Shown here piece by piece: positions 1-9,683 of a DNA stretch of 64,000 nucleotides. The notes under the pieces are model-generated. The model searched no databases. It was not told where the DNA came from and saw only the letters and a program-made list of their open reading frames with translations. Made by a program: the position numbers and the translations under genes. Source of the stretch: Fragilaria crotonensis (Eukaryota; Bacillariophyta; Fragilariophyceae; Fragilariales; Fragilariaceae); NCBI GenBank assembly GCA_022925895.1, contig JAKSYS010000326.1, positions 1-64,000 on the forward strand, in the 5' to 3' direction. Positions within the stretch are counted from its first letter, which is position 1. Each line of letters starts with the position of its first letter.

Positions 1-561
1 GCTACAACAACTATGGTCACTCGGCATAGAACAAAGAAAGACTGGGCTTTTTGAGCAAGGCAAGGGTTTTAATTTGACACATTGCATAAACAATTGCTCT
101 CCCTCCACTATGTCATACAATGCCAGGAGGCTTTTTTCAGGATCCAACTTGCGGCATAGGTAGTACTTGTTGTAAGTAGCACCTCCGTACACCAGGTACT
201 CCACACTCCACACTGGCGGAGTAGCATGCTCGTCACTGAACTGAAGTTTACCAGTGGTGGTGGTAGCTCTTTGCTGAGAATTTCTGTAGCTAGCATCTGA
301 ATTCTACAACTAGTACTTTGCAGTGGGTGTCCCGGGTCCTATACAGGCGGGGTCCTCCGAGTACGTAGGACAACAGGACAACGCCACAAGGTTCCCTTCT
401 CTCTGGGATTGGATCTTACGATCCGGCACTGACGAGACTGAGAGATGAGAAAGTCATCGGATTTATCGACAACTACAAGCGATTCGCCTTAGTACCTTCA
501 GGAGTTGGTGAATGACGAACTCCTGAAGTCCCTGACAAACTAGTGAACTGAATTCTCTACG
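1..561. other. Left-edge spacer with a hairpin
   Basis: No convincing gene is seen here; the short frames lack any recognisable domain. The notable item is a perfect 11-bp inverted repeat, CTTCAGGAGTT at 496-506 and AACTCCTGAAG at 518-528 with an 11-base loop, lying 34 bp before the start codon of the next gene. It could be an operator, a 5'-UTR hairpin or chance. Confidence 0.5.
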
Positions 562-2222
562 ATGGGTCGAGCAGTGTCGGGAGGAGGGAAACGGAAACCT
601 GCGGCGGCGAAAGCCTCCCGACAAAGTGCAAAGGTATCTCGCTATCGGAGACCACAAACACACACGGCAAGGGTACCCTTTACGCCGATGAGAAACAACG
701 CCAAGCGCGCGGTTCGATTTGTTGTTGACAATACATACAAAAGCATTCCTGTGCATGAGGCAAAATTGGATAGGAGCGGCAGGTATCACAAGCTACATGA
801 ATATACTCTCTACGTTGACATTGTCTACGGTGATCCAGATTTGATAAGGCACGTCCGCTTTTACTTGGGTCCTACTTTTCATCCCCAAACATTCGTCTGC
901 TCCTCTCCCATTCGGGTCAATCGACCCAATGGATTACCTGCATGGCGTTTTTCTACCACTCAACAGGTGTACGGGGCGAGGAAAGCCACAATAACGCTTG
1001 TTGGTGTAAAAGGGAGTAAGACAGTGGTGACTCACCATATACACTTGGACGATGATCGTAGGAAGTGCAAGGTCTACGCCTTTCGCGAGCCCAAGGACGC
1101 GCACCACATCGTAAAGTAAAGATTGACGATGCTCAAAAATTCGGCGTTGAGCTGGAACTCAGCTCGCCCTAGGCGTCGACACCCATATGATTGCCGACAT
1201 GATGCCGCGAAGTGCTGGCGACGTGTTTGTTGCGGAATCTCACGGTGAAGGCAAGCAGTACCACAGCAACGGTTGGAAGATCGTCCCTGATGGTAGCATT
1301 GTCTGCAACCGCAACATGCCCAGGTGCAATAAGTTCGAACTTGTCTCAAATATTTTGGATGGAGGCAAGGGGCTCGATCAGATCTATCACGTTACAAGAG
1401 CTTTGGGAAGGGCTCGCATTCAAATCAACAAGAGTATGGGATTTCATGTACACGTGGATGTGCTGGGGTATTCCATAGAACAGTTGATCAAGATTTGCCA
1501 AAACTTCATCAAGGTATGTTGAGTTGCTAACTTGTGCAAACACAGAGGTGGTTGTCATAATACGAGGGACTCATTGACTTAGTTTGAACAGTACGAGGAT
1601 GTCATGGACTCTTTCATGCCGCAGTCGCGACGTAGTGGAAGTCGTGAATGTAACGCGTATTTCAGAAGCAACCGCAGCTCGGTCGTTGGTAACACCAACA
1701 CCCAGCGCCATGAATCGCTCGCCGACTGCCGCAGCATTGAGGAATTGGCCCAACAGATGAATGAGGATGGACGTTACTACAAACTGAATCTTCAGAATCT
1801 TGTAACGAGGCGACAGTCGACGCTTGAATTTCGCCAGCATTCGGCGACTCTCAATTACGAAAAGATTAGCGCTTGGGTTCGATTTTGGTAAGTTGTTTCT
1901 GCTTCGTAATCGAGTCGAAACCATGTAACCTTGGAAAACTTGCTCATTTGTTTGAATATATATTGCCACTCGCACAAATATGTAGCATTTGGATGGTCCG
2001 AACGTCAGCTCGCCTGAAGACGCCCACGCCGTTCATGGAGAACTGCGATTTGAAGTTTCAGTTTGATGCTCTATTTCAATACGTAATCAAGGATCGTGCC
2101 TTGCGCGACTTTTACAAACGTCAGCAAGAAGTGGAGGATCAATGCTGCAGCGAATGTACGACTGGGAGGCGTGCACTTTAGGAGGTGGCGGTTTCGCTGC
2201 TCTCGCGCACATGCAGCAGTAA
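562..2222 (+). pseudogene. YEATS-like/amidoligase fusion, copy 1 (frame-interrupted)
   Basis: This is a close paralogue of the intact gene at 45468-47104. The N-terminal half (about residues 45-165) has the beta-rich pattern of a YEATS-like (pYEATS) domain, with YTLYVDI, a TFHPQTF segment and [13 protein letters not shown]. The second half matches the Amidoligase_2 family (COOH-NH2 ligases related to glutamine synthetase): FGVELELSS, GWKIVPDGSI, GFHVHVD and [11 protein letters not shown]. Two introns are visible, at 1514-1591 and 1888-1985, in the same places and phases as in the paralogue. Against that paralogue the frame is lost near 1115, near 1170 (a C run) and near 2165, each explained by one missing base; with those breaks the match runs to the TAA at 2220-2222. 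It is a recent pseudogene or a gene hit by assembly errors. The YEATS-like call is weaker than the amidoligase call. Confidence 0.72.
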
Positions 2223-2719
2223 ACTAGATCGACGGCATGTTGCCGACATGGTGCCTGGTACTCCTGGTTGTGAATCCATCTTGCTGTTCCATATCGGACA
2301 GCAAACGTGTAGCATAACTTTACTGCGTAAATTGTGGGGACATAGTTCTAGCACCATCATGGGCATAGAGCATATACCCAGTTGCGTCTGTATGTCATTG
2401 CTGCATTAGGGCGATACATGTAGTGTGCACAACTCGACCGACGTAAATGGTGGATGCCCCCACCCCTACATCAATGCCGGGCGTCAACATTATGTCAACT
2501 GTATTCATACCAGTATTGTACTCCGAGAATATCGGTTACCAGTTTCCTGGAACTACATGTAGTACATGGTACCCGATACCCCATACTTGTACTCCGATAC
2601 ACGTTCGACTGACTACGCGTGCTACAGTACCTGAAGTAACTAGTAACAAGTAACGAGTACCAGTCCTTGTTCATTTTTGCTGGTGTAGTCCTGTGACTTT
2701 CAACTTTACGACACCAACG
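2223..2719. other. Spacer with GTAC-rich tract
   Basis: No gene is recognised. From about 2500 to 2660 the DNA is dense in GTAC-containing words (GGTACC, AGTACT-like) of the kind that recur in several spacers of the window. It separates the broken amidoligase copy from the RlmN-like gene and would hold the latter's promoter. Confidence 0.4.
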
Positions 2720-4216
2720 ATGACTGCTCCCAAGTCGAAGAGGTCTAGGAGCCTCCCTTCTCCCAACTCTATCCTCGATCGCGTCGCCTTGCTCAAGGCG
2801 CTTGATGATCGAGGGATATCCCTAAAGGCCAGACAAATTGAAGGTTTCTACCAGGCCCTCCACCGCCAACACTATCCAGAACTTGACAAGTTTGTTGAGA
2901 ACTACTACCGCCATGAAGCCAAAGAATGCGTTGATGATATGACGCCCATTAAGAACCAAATCACTAAAAGGAAGAATCGAAATCTTATTCAACTCAGCAG
3001 GCAACTTCTAGACTTCTTGAAGGATCCCGACAATGGTTTCGTCACCATCACATCCAAAGTCGATCTTGCTGTGCTCAGCAAGGACGGTGCCACGACCAAA
3101 TTGGCGGTGCGACTGCATGATGATCATTTGGTGGAATCAGTCTTGATGCGCTACATCAACAAGGATGGAGGACGTGCCTCGCTTTGTGTGTCCTCCCAAG
3201 TTGGGTGCGCCATGGGGTGCACCTTTTGTGCCACGGGTACCATGGGAATTCGAGGAAACTTGAGTGCCGCAGAAATTCTCGAACAAGTGGTTCATGCCAA
3301 TCGAATTCTGGCAACTGAAATGAAGGAAAATAATCTTGTGAACGATGAAAGGCGCAAGAAGCTTGAACTGGTCCGTAACATTGTATTTATGGGCATGGAG
3401 AGCCCCTGAACAACTATGCCAACGTTGTAGAGGCTTGCCGATGCCTCATTGATCGCAAACGCTGGAATTTCGCGTTTGGTAAAATCACGGTTTCGACTGT
3501 TGGTGTGACACCTCGGATTCGAGATTTGACGAGACCTGCCGGAAGTTTGTCTCGCCCTCAGTCTCCATGCTCCGAATCAGGAAATGCGTAGTGCAATTGT
3601 ACCAGCAGCGAACGCTTACAAGATCGAAGGCCTCATTGAAGCGTTAGATAATCATATGATGGCATATTTGAAAAAGCGTTCTTCGGGTGATTACACAGAC
3701 GAGGAGCGTATCAAAGAGAGTACAAGACGACGTGCTATGATTGAGTATGTCATGTGTAAGTGTTGACATTCTGGCAATATGAAGTTCGCCGTTTCGTGCT
3801 CTAAGGAAAACTGACACGCCTGTTTCTCGTATTGTTAAAATAGTGGAGGGACCGACATCATCTCTGGAATGTGCTCATCAATTGGGCAAGTTATGTCAGA
3901 ATCGGCACTTATTGGTCAACCTTATCCCATACAACCAAACCGACGTCAAGGACAAGCTCCGGTGTCCCAGCGAGCAGCATATGCGTCAATTTCAAGATAT
4001 TGTATCTTCCTACAATACTTTCTGCACCATTCGCCGCACTATGGGGGCAGATATTGCGTCCGCTTGTGGACAGTTGGTGGTACAAACAGCGAAGGAGGTG
4101 GACATTGAAGATGCTGTCGAAGCAAAACTGAAATCACAGTTAGCACCCGAACGACTGCTGTGAAACGATCGCCAGTCTCTCCTGCAACTGACAAAAAGGT
4201 AAAGACGACGACTTGA
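2720..4216 (+). pseudogene. RlmN/Cfr-type radical-SAM methyltransferase, copy A (cysteines intact, frame broken)
   Basis: RlmN-family enzymes methylate C2 of an adenosine in 23S rRNA (and tRNA in bacteria) using a 4Fe-4S cluster, S-adenosylmethionine and two catalytic cysteines. This copy has the cluster motif as GCAMGCTFC (about 3205-3231), the downstream NLSAAEIL(E)Q helix, STVGVTPRI, and the second catalytic cysteine region as ADIASACGQL near 4060. A GT..AG intron at 3756-3843 joins EYVM to LEGPTSSL in frame. The ATG at 2720 is chosen because the longer frame begins with GTG. The frame breaks near 3396 (GGCATGGAGAGCC where the family reads GMGEPL) and near 3533 (where R-D-L-P-E is expected). 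The tail may shift again near 4110, so the end is either TGA at 4161-4163 or TGA at 4214-4216. It is either a pseudogene or a real gene with missing bases in the assembly. Confidence 0.8.
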
Positions 4217-4449
4217 ATCGTTTTGTGAAGCCACTAGCCATCGCTACTTCGATTGCGGCAGCATGTTTTGTTGTATCAGCTACAGTGTTTTGCGACAACG
4301 AAGTATTCGGATTAGGTGATAGCGTCACACAGTTATTAGAAAAATTGGATTATGAGTGTTCTTGGATTGCGACTGGTCTCTCGCCGCATGGTTCCAGTTA
4401 TTCAAGGTTGAAATATGTTGCTGTTTGATGCATTGTTGGGCGTATTGTA

Positions 4450-5177
4450 TCAAGAAAGCATGTCCAGCTTTCGACGTTTCGGCCTCAATGGTGAGAATGG
4501 CAAAGGAGTTGCACGGAAGCCCTTCACTCTGGTTCGAATATCCTCGGGCTCAAGGCGCATGACAGATTGTTCAGTATTACTACTGTTGGTATTGCATGGT
4601 GATGCCATCGATACTAGTATATCAAGGGAAGAAAGCGAGACGGGCGAACGGATTGCAGTGTCGTCGGTAGCATTTTGTGTTGTTGTCTTCCGGATCAATG
4701 CGTCCCTGTGTTGCTTTGCAGCTTCACGTTGTCGTCGCATCTGCTCTTTCCGAACGTGGCGACGTCTCAACAGCTTTCGGTGAATCACAAAAGTATCGTC
4801 TTGAAAGAGATAGAGACGGTTCATTCCATGAGATGATGAAGTCTTAAAAACGCACGTGTGGATTGCTGACGCATGGCAAATTCGTTCTTACCGTCGTTGT
4901 CGTTTCGCAGGGCCAGCAGGTCGAAAATCGTTTTACGACAATAAATTGCGTTGCAATTACGTGGAGGAGTCTTCATTTGGACTGGACGAATGTCGCTTAT
5001 GTTTGAACGAATGTCGGTGAGGGGTGATGCATCTCCTCGAGATACGGAAAAGGGGTTCATCGACAGCAACGTTCGCCCAATGTGGATCCTATTCGTAGAT
5101 CGTTCATCATCGTGGGCAGGAGCGATTCTCATGTCTCGGCTTGACTGTTTCGGTGAAAGAGTGATCGTTTGTTCCAA
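4450..5177 (-). CDS. Hypothetical basic protein in two overlapping frames
   Basis: Two minus-strand frames abut, 5177-4821 (118 codons) and 4824-4450 (124 codons), overlapping by ATGA. The first holds a segment reading IYCRKTIFDLLALRND; the second is strongly basic, with RKEQMRRQREAAKQHRDAL, and ends in a KRRK cluster that could act in nuclear targeting. The frames would join if one base were missing from the TTTTT run near 4845, the same type of break seen in neighbouring genes; a very short intron starting at GTAAG near 4893 was also considered but its phase does not fit. No family is recognised. The gene is convergent with the RlmN-like copy A. Confidence 0.4.
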
Positions 5178-6068
5178 TCAAACCAGTGATGTTGATAACT
5201 GTAAGCCGTTGGATGCAAACTGACGATGAGTATGGGTAGTTTCAAATCCGGAAACGACATAGAGAATAAAGTGAGGGGCGATAGAGACGTTCGAATAAGT
5301 GATCAACGACATTCTCGCTTATTTTGAATTTCGAAATGGATCGTAAGATCGGATTTTAGGGTTCCTGTTCGCTGTAAGCAACAGTATCTCAACAGGAATT
5401 ACCACCATACTCATTTTAAATACTCAACAGGAACGACTGGCAATGAGTGGATTCCGATTTTCATTCATTACTCTCCCACGTACGTCTGTAAGTCGAACAA
5501 TGAAATCGTTGATGAACGTACTACGAGCATGCTTTTACATTTACAGTAAAATGTTGCCGGGGAGTGAACTATGTACTAGTACCAGGTACCAGTACCGATC
5601 GAGTGAGGGACATCAAACATCAAGCATGTACGGAAGAATGTACGACTCATAGGCTCATAGGGGTTGGAGATCGATCGCTGCATCATTGCTATCTACAGCG
5701 TTGAGGATTGAATATCATTCGAACAGGCATCCAGCAAGACTTGCGCGAAGACAAGGACACAATCACATGACTGAAATTGGCATCCTCATGTACCCCGAAA
5801 GCCCAACGCATCAAAAAATAATTGGCCTGCGTCTCCTCTGTCGTTGGGGTTGTGGCACCAAAAATTGTTTCGTCGAGGTGTCACGCACCGTTCCGAGAAA
5901 GCAGTGTCTATGTACGCCATACGTACACCCGTTACTAACCATTATACAAGAACCAAGAGATTGCACACATGGATGTCAACTGTGATCATAATTTCCACCA
6001 TTCTTTGCAAACATCGTTGGCAACATCCTCAACATCGTCCACATTCTTTTCAACTCACGATTGTAACA
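5178..6068. other. Spacer, no gene recognised
   Basis: Short open frames occur but have no domain or coding-like composition. A short GTAC-rich patch lies at about 5570-5610. The longer plus-strand frame that begins at 5844 is probably 5' untranslated sequence of the gene starting at 6069. Confidence 0.4.
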
Positions 6069-6611
6069 ATGGCTTCCATGACGCGCCCTATCAGCCCCAC
6101 GAATGGCGATGGCTCTCAACAGGCGTCTTGGAGCTACAACACTTCTTCCTTAACCCGCTCCCCAACGTCAACGATGGAAGATACAAGTTATAGCGGCATC
6201 GAGAATCCGAAACTGATAAGCTCCGTGAGAGGAGCCACAATTAGAGCCCATGCCCTCCTTGAGAGGACCCTTCAACCAGCACGTCTCAAGACTGCTCGCC
6301 AAGCGGCTGAAGAGAAGTATCAAGCGGACCTGAAGGAAAAGAGGGCAGTGAAGAAAATTCTCTACGATTTGAAGAAGAGCAATCCTACTGCGGGAATTGT
6401 CAAGAAGCTTGTCGTCGAAAAGCCCCTGGAAACGATGGCTACTTCGACAAGAAGAGTTGATAAATTTGCAAAGGCTATGGAAGACCCCGAGAGCGTCGCG
6501 AAACAGAAATGCACGCTGGTGCGTGAGATGGAAAACGACGCCAAAATGCGAGCTCTTCAGATGGTGGACTTTATCCACGAGGAAGGCAGTGAAGGTTTCC
6601 AAATCATTTGA
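6069..6611 (+). CDS. Hypothetical basic, helix-rich protein (180 aa)
   Basis: The open frame extends upstream to 5844, but the first 75 residues are of mixed low-quality composition, while the protein from the ATG at 6069 (MASMTRPISPTNG) looks coherent. It has a Ser/Thr-rich N-terminus of about 55 residues and then a charged helical region rich in Lys, Glu and Ala (for example AAEEKYQADLKEKRAVKKIL), suggesting a soluble helical or short coiled-coil protein. No signal peptide, membrane segment or known domain is seen. No intron is apparent. I do not recognise a family. Confidence 0.5.
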   Translation: MASMTRPISPTNGDGSQQASWSYNTSSLTRSPTSTMEDTSYSGIENPKLISSVRGATIRAHALLERTLQPARLKTARQAAEEKYQADLKEKRAVKKILYDLKKSNPTAGIVKKLVVEKPLETMATSTRRVDKFAKAMEDPESVAKQKCTLVREMENDAKMRALQMVDFIHEEGSEGFQII

Positions 6612-7029
6612 TGGTGTTCAAATAAGTCGATGTCGTTATTCGTTCGTTGTTCAAACTTGGTTCATCTCCGCCGTTCTCATGGCGCATCTGCCGCGCACCT
6701 TGCTAGGAGAAAATGACTGTTTAATTCAACAATTTCTGACCATCGTATTAAACAAATAAACTCTTGTGTATACAACATCCAACTCTTTTCTAATACTACT
6801 ACTGGAGTAGACGTCTGTAACTTAGTGCAGCTGTGTACATGCTTGGCCACAAATCGAGGCGTTAAGACGAGGTCTTGGACCGTCGCGGTGCGCTTGCACT
6901 AGGGATACTGAGAAAATCAAAGAAACGCGAACCGATCGGTGTACTGTTGGGTGCGCTATGACAATAGCCGACTTTCATAACGGAGCATATTACATTGAGA
7001 GTTATGGCGCTAAGAATTACACGAGCCTC
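6612..7029. other. Spacer between convergent genes
   Basis: No gene is recognised; the stretch follows the stop of the 6069-6611 gene and precedes (in plus coordinates) the 3' end of the minus-strand frames. It would contain both 3' untranslated regions. Confidence 0.4.
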
Positions 7030-8290
7030 CTAATCAAGATAGACGCTTCCTTTCTCGTTCCCTTTCAGGCCATGTCTAAGTGGTGCTGGCGAAAATCCAT
7101 AGAGCACATCGAACTTTGACACGACTGACACAATGCTTGCGCTTGGAACTGATGATATTGACCCAAGAAGGTGACAAGGATGATCGTCATCGTTGCGTCT
7201 AGAGTTCGTAACCACTTCCCACAGGGAGGAAAAAGATCGCTCCGAGTCATCTGCTAAGCACAAATCGCTACCATTCAGGGTGGAGCGAGGGGATGTCAGA
7301 GGTACTCCAAGGGCAGTTGGCATTTGATTTTCATGAGGCAACCAAACGACGGTCTCGTTGTCGTTGAGGATGATCGCTGGTTGATTAATAGCGTGATCAT
7401 TCTCCCATTCCATGTTTTCAGCTGGATCTGTTGCCGACCCCGGAGAACGAGTGCCCTCGCTGCCGCACGCAACGGTGATTTTCAAAGGCTTTGCCTCCGC
7501 ATACGGCGCCGATGTATTGCTCAAGAGCAACTCTTCCGATGCGTCACCCCAATGCTTATCGGATGTGACGTCAATGTGATATTCTAAATCACTGTCATAC
7601 TTCTTGTTTTCTCCAGTCGACTCACGCTCAACATAAGCGTGGTCCTCGCGACGACGACATGAATAACCAACCCTACTGTATCGCTCAACATTCTTGTGCA
7701 CATCGAATGTGGAAACAAGTCTTTCTGTGTCGCGGCCAAGCACTTCCGCTAGTGCAACAGAGTTCAAGCAACCCGAAGTGTTGATGCTTTTGCAGCACTC
7801 GGAGCCAGTCTCTCGAGCTCACACTGAGTGGCATCCTCAGTATCGGAATCGAAATCGGAATGTGACGATGAATCAGTTTCTTCAGTATCCTCGGGTATGT
7901 CGCTCAGTTGAAAATGCTTTCTGTTCGATACCTCACCGTGCAATTCCGTTGCCCATAGTTTGGTAAGCCAAGCTCCACCGGACGAGGTGCACATTCGAAA
8001 GCCTCGCCATCCTGATATAGGATATCATCGGATGCGTAATCGAAATCAAGATCGGGATCGGTCAAGCTGGAAGAGTCTTCATCCGTCTGAGGTGCAAGCT
8101 TGGGCAAGCCCACCACCGGTGGATCGAACGGATCCTGAATAAGTGGATCGCTTTTGAGTGGGACATCGTGGCAAGCAGACGAGTTATCTGGTTTCCGAGA
8201 TGTTGCACGAACGTCCGTCGATGCAACGCCATTTGGTTTCGAGCGAGAATCTCCAATCCTTTTAGACTTGTTCAATCCTGTATCAGAAAC
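7030..8290 (-). CDS. Acidic low-complexity protein(s) in three abutting frames
   Basis: Three minus-strand frames follow one another: about 8290-7904, 7994-7764 and 7767-7030, the last two overlapping by only 4 bases. All share an acidic, Ser/Asp/Glu-rich composition (for example LTDPDLDFDYASDD and HSDFDSDTEDAT), which argues that they are pieces of one gene. Either single-base losses split one frame or there are introns I could not place. The first frame stays open upstream past the stop of copy C of the RlmN-like family (8316), so this could be the C-terminal extension of that gene rather than a separate one. The last frame contains a long unstructured region and ends near 7030. No domain is recognised. 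Confidence 0.4.
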
Positions 8291-8315
8291 ATCTTTTGCA
8301 TTGAAACAGGTCGAG

Positions 8316-9675
8316 TCAGTGGTCTTGGCTTCGCATCGCCTGCCCTTGACTCTCCCTCTTACACTCGCTCCTCACGGAGGCCAGAGTGGTCCAGAAGTCA
8401 ATTTGAGTCTTCGAGTTATCAACGTATCTCAGGTCAATGCTGCCGCGTGCCGATGAGCCCTCGGCGCGAACCACAAACTTCTTCGCAGCATCGACAACGG
8501 AGGCACCAGGGGGCACCTTCACAGCGCAGCTGACACCATAGGACTTCACAACAGCCATGAATTTATGGATATGCTTCATTGATGGGCATCTTCCTCTATC
8601 ATCTACCGATCGGCGTTGATAAGGGACGAGAATGACTGGCAGTCTGCGATACTTGCAAAGTTTGCCGAGCTCGCGAGCATGACGAAGCCTTTTCGTCTCG
8701 TTATCAACTGTAGGAGACCGGCAATGTTAGGAACAATAGCAATCCGATTAAATAATTGCATCGATACTTACTCATCGTATATTGGATCACCACCTTGTCA
8801 CGACGAGTGAGTGACAGTTTTGTGTCAAGCGATTTCGCCTCCGTGTGGTGACCAATTGCTTCCATTAAACCATCCAAACTGTACCGTTGAGCCCAGGGCA
8901 CCAATGAGTGCCGCAACGCCTGAGTCGGGGCAACCAGGTCAACAGAAACCATGACGTCAGGTAGATCTCTAGTCAGCTCGAAGATACGAGGAGTCACACC
9001 AAATGTGGAAATCGTGATGCGTCCTGCATTGATGTTCCAGGTGCGCCTGTCGGACATCAATAAGCACGCTGTGACCACATTGTCATAGTTCAGCAGAGGT
9101 TCCCCACATTCTTGGAAATAGACTCTCCTGATGGTAATGGGACTCTCATAGACGCTTGTCACAACATGTGATGCGTGGACAAGTTGCGCGATGATTTCAA
9201 ATGGCTTGAGATTATAGTTGCTCGATGTTCCAATCTGGGACGTGAATTGTGCTGATACCGATATATCTGCATAGCGCTTGGCGGCATAGTCGTAAGTGGT
9301 CGCTAGCGTCTCCACGATACGACCACCGTCAACTTCGATGTAGAGCCGAAAGACCTTCTTATCCACACTACTTTTAACTCCACACAACTTCGTTGTCAAC
9401 GTATCAAATTGGTTCAAAGGATTCTGCACGAACTCTAAAACTTCTAATGGTATACGATTTTTCAACCGTATCTTTGCAACTGCCTCCAACGTTGATGCGC
9501 TGTACATTTGAGCGAACTGGTTCATCGGCGGATATTCCAAATGATGAAGTGCTTCGTAGAAAGCACTTAGGTGTTGTGATGTCAGACGCCCTTGTCCAGT
9601 TGAGCTCACAGCCGCCAGGAAGGCTGGACAATCCAACAAGGAATTCCTTGCCCAAGCCATGGGCTCTTGGCACAT
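8316..9675 (-). CDS. RlmN-like radical-SAM pseudoenzyme, copy C (all cluster cysteines lost)
   Basis: The protein aligns along its length with RlmN-like copy A: an N-terminal helical domain (LSAFYEALHHLEYPP), then CGEPLLNYDNVV, STFGVTPRIFELTRDLPDVMVSV and a C-terminal RHARELGKLCKYRRLPVILVPY. Where active enzymes have CxxxCxxC, this protein reads SAQFTSQIGTSSNYN, so the loop is shortened and all three cluster cysteines are gone. The second catalytic cysteine region (ACGQL) is replaced by AAKKF. Exon 1 is 9675-8772, the intron 8708-8771 (64 bp, GTAAGT..CAG) and exon 2 8707-8316; the intron sits after the (V/I)xYxM motif exactly as in copies A and B. The ATG at 9675 lies only 8 bp after the stop of copy B. 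It should be unable to do radical-SAM chemistry but the frame is open, so it may have a binding or regulatory role. Confidence 0.8.
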
Positions 9676-9683
9676 GCGACATG

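Noticed and set aside
3869-4131. Alternative frames in RlmN copy A exon 2
   Set aside because: The frame joined by the 3756-3843 intron matches the family to the catalytic cysteine; the others do not.
4847-4893. A 47-bp intron in the hypothetical gene (GTAAG..TTTTTAAG)
   Set aside because: Removing it does not put the two frames in phase, and it is shorter than every other intron in the window.
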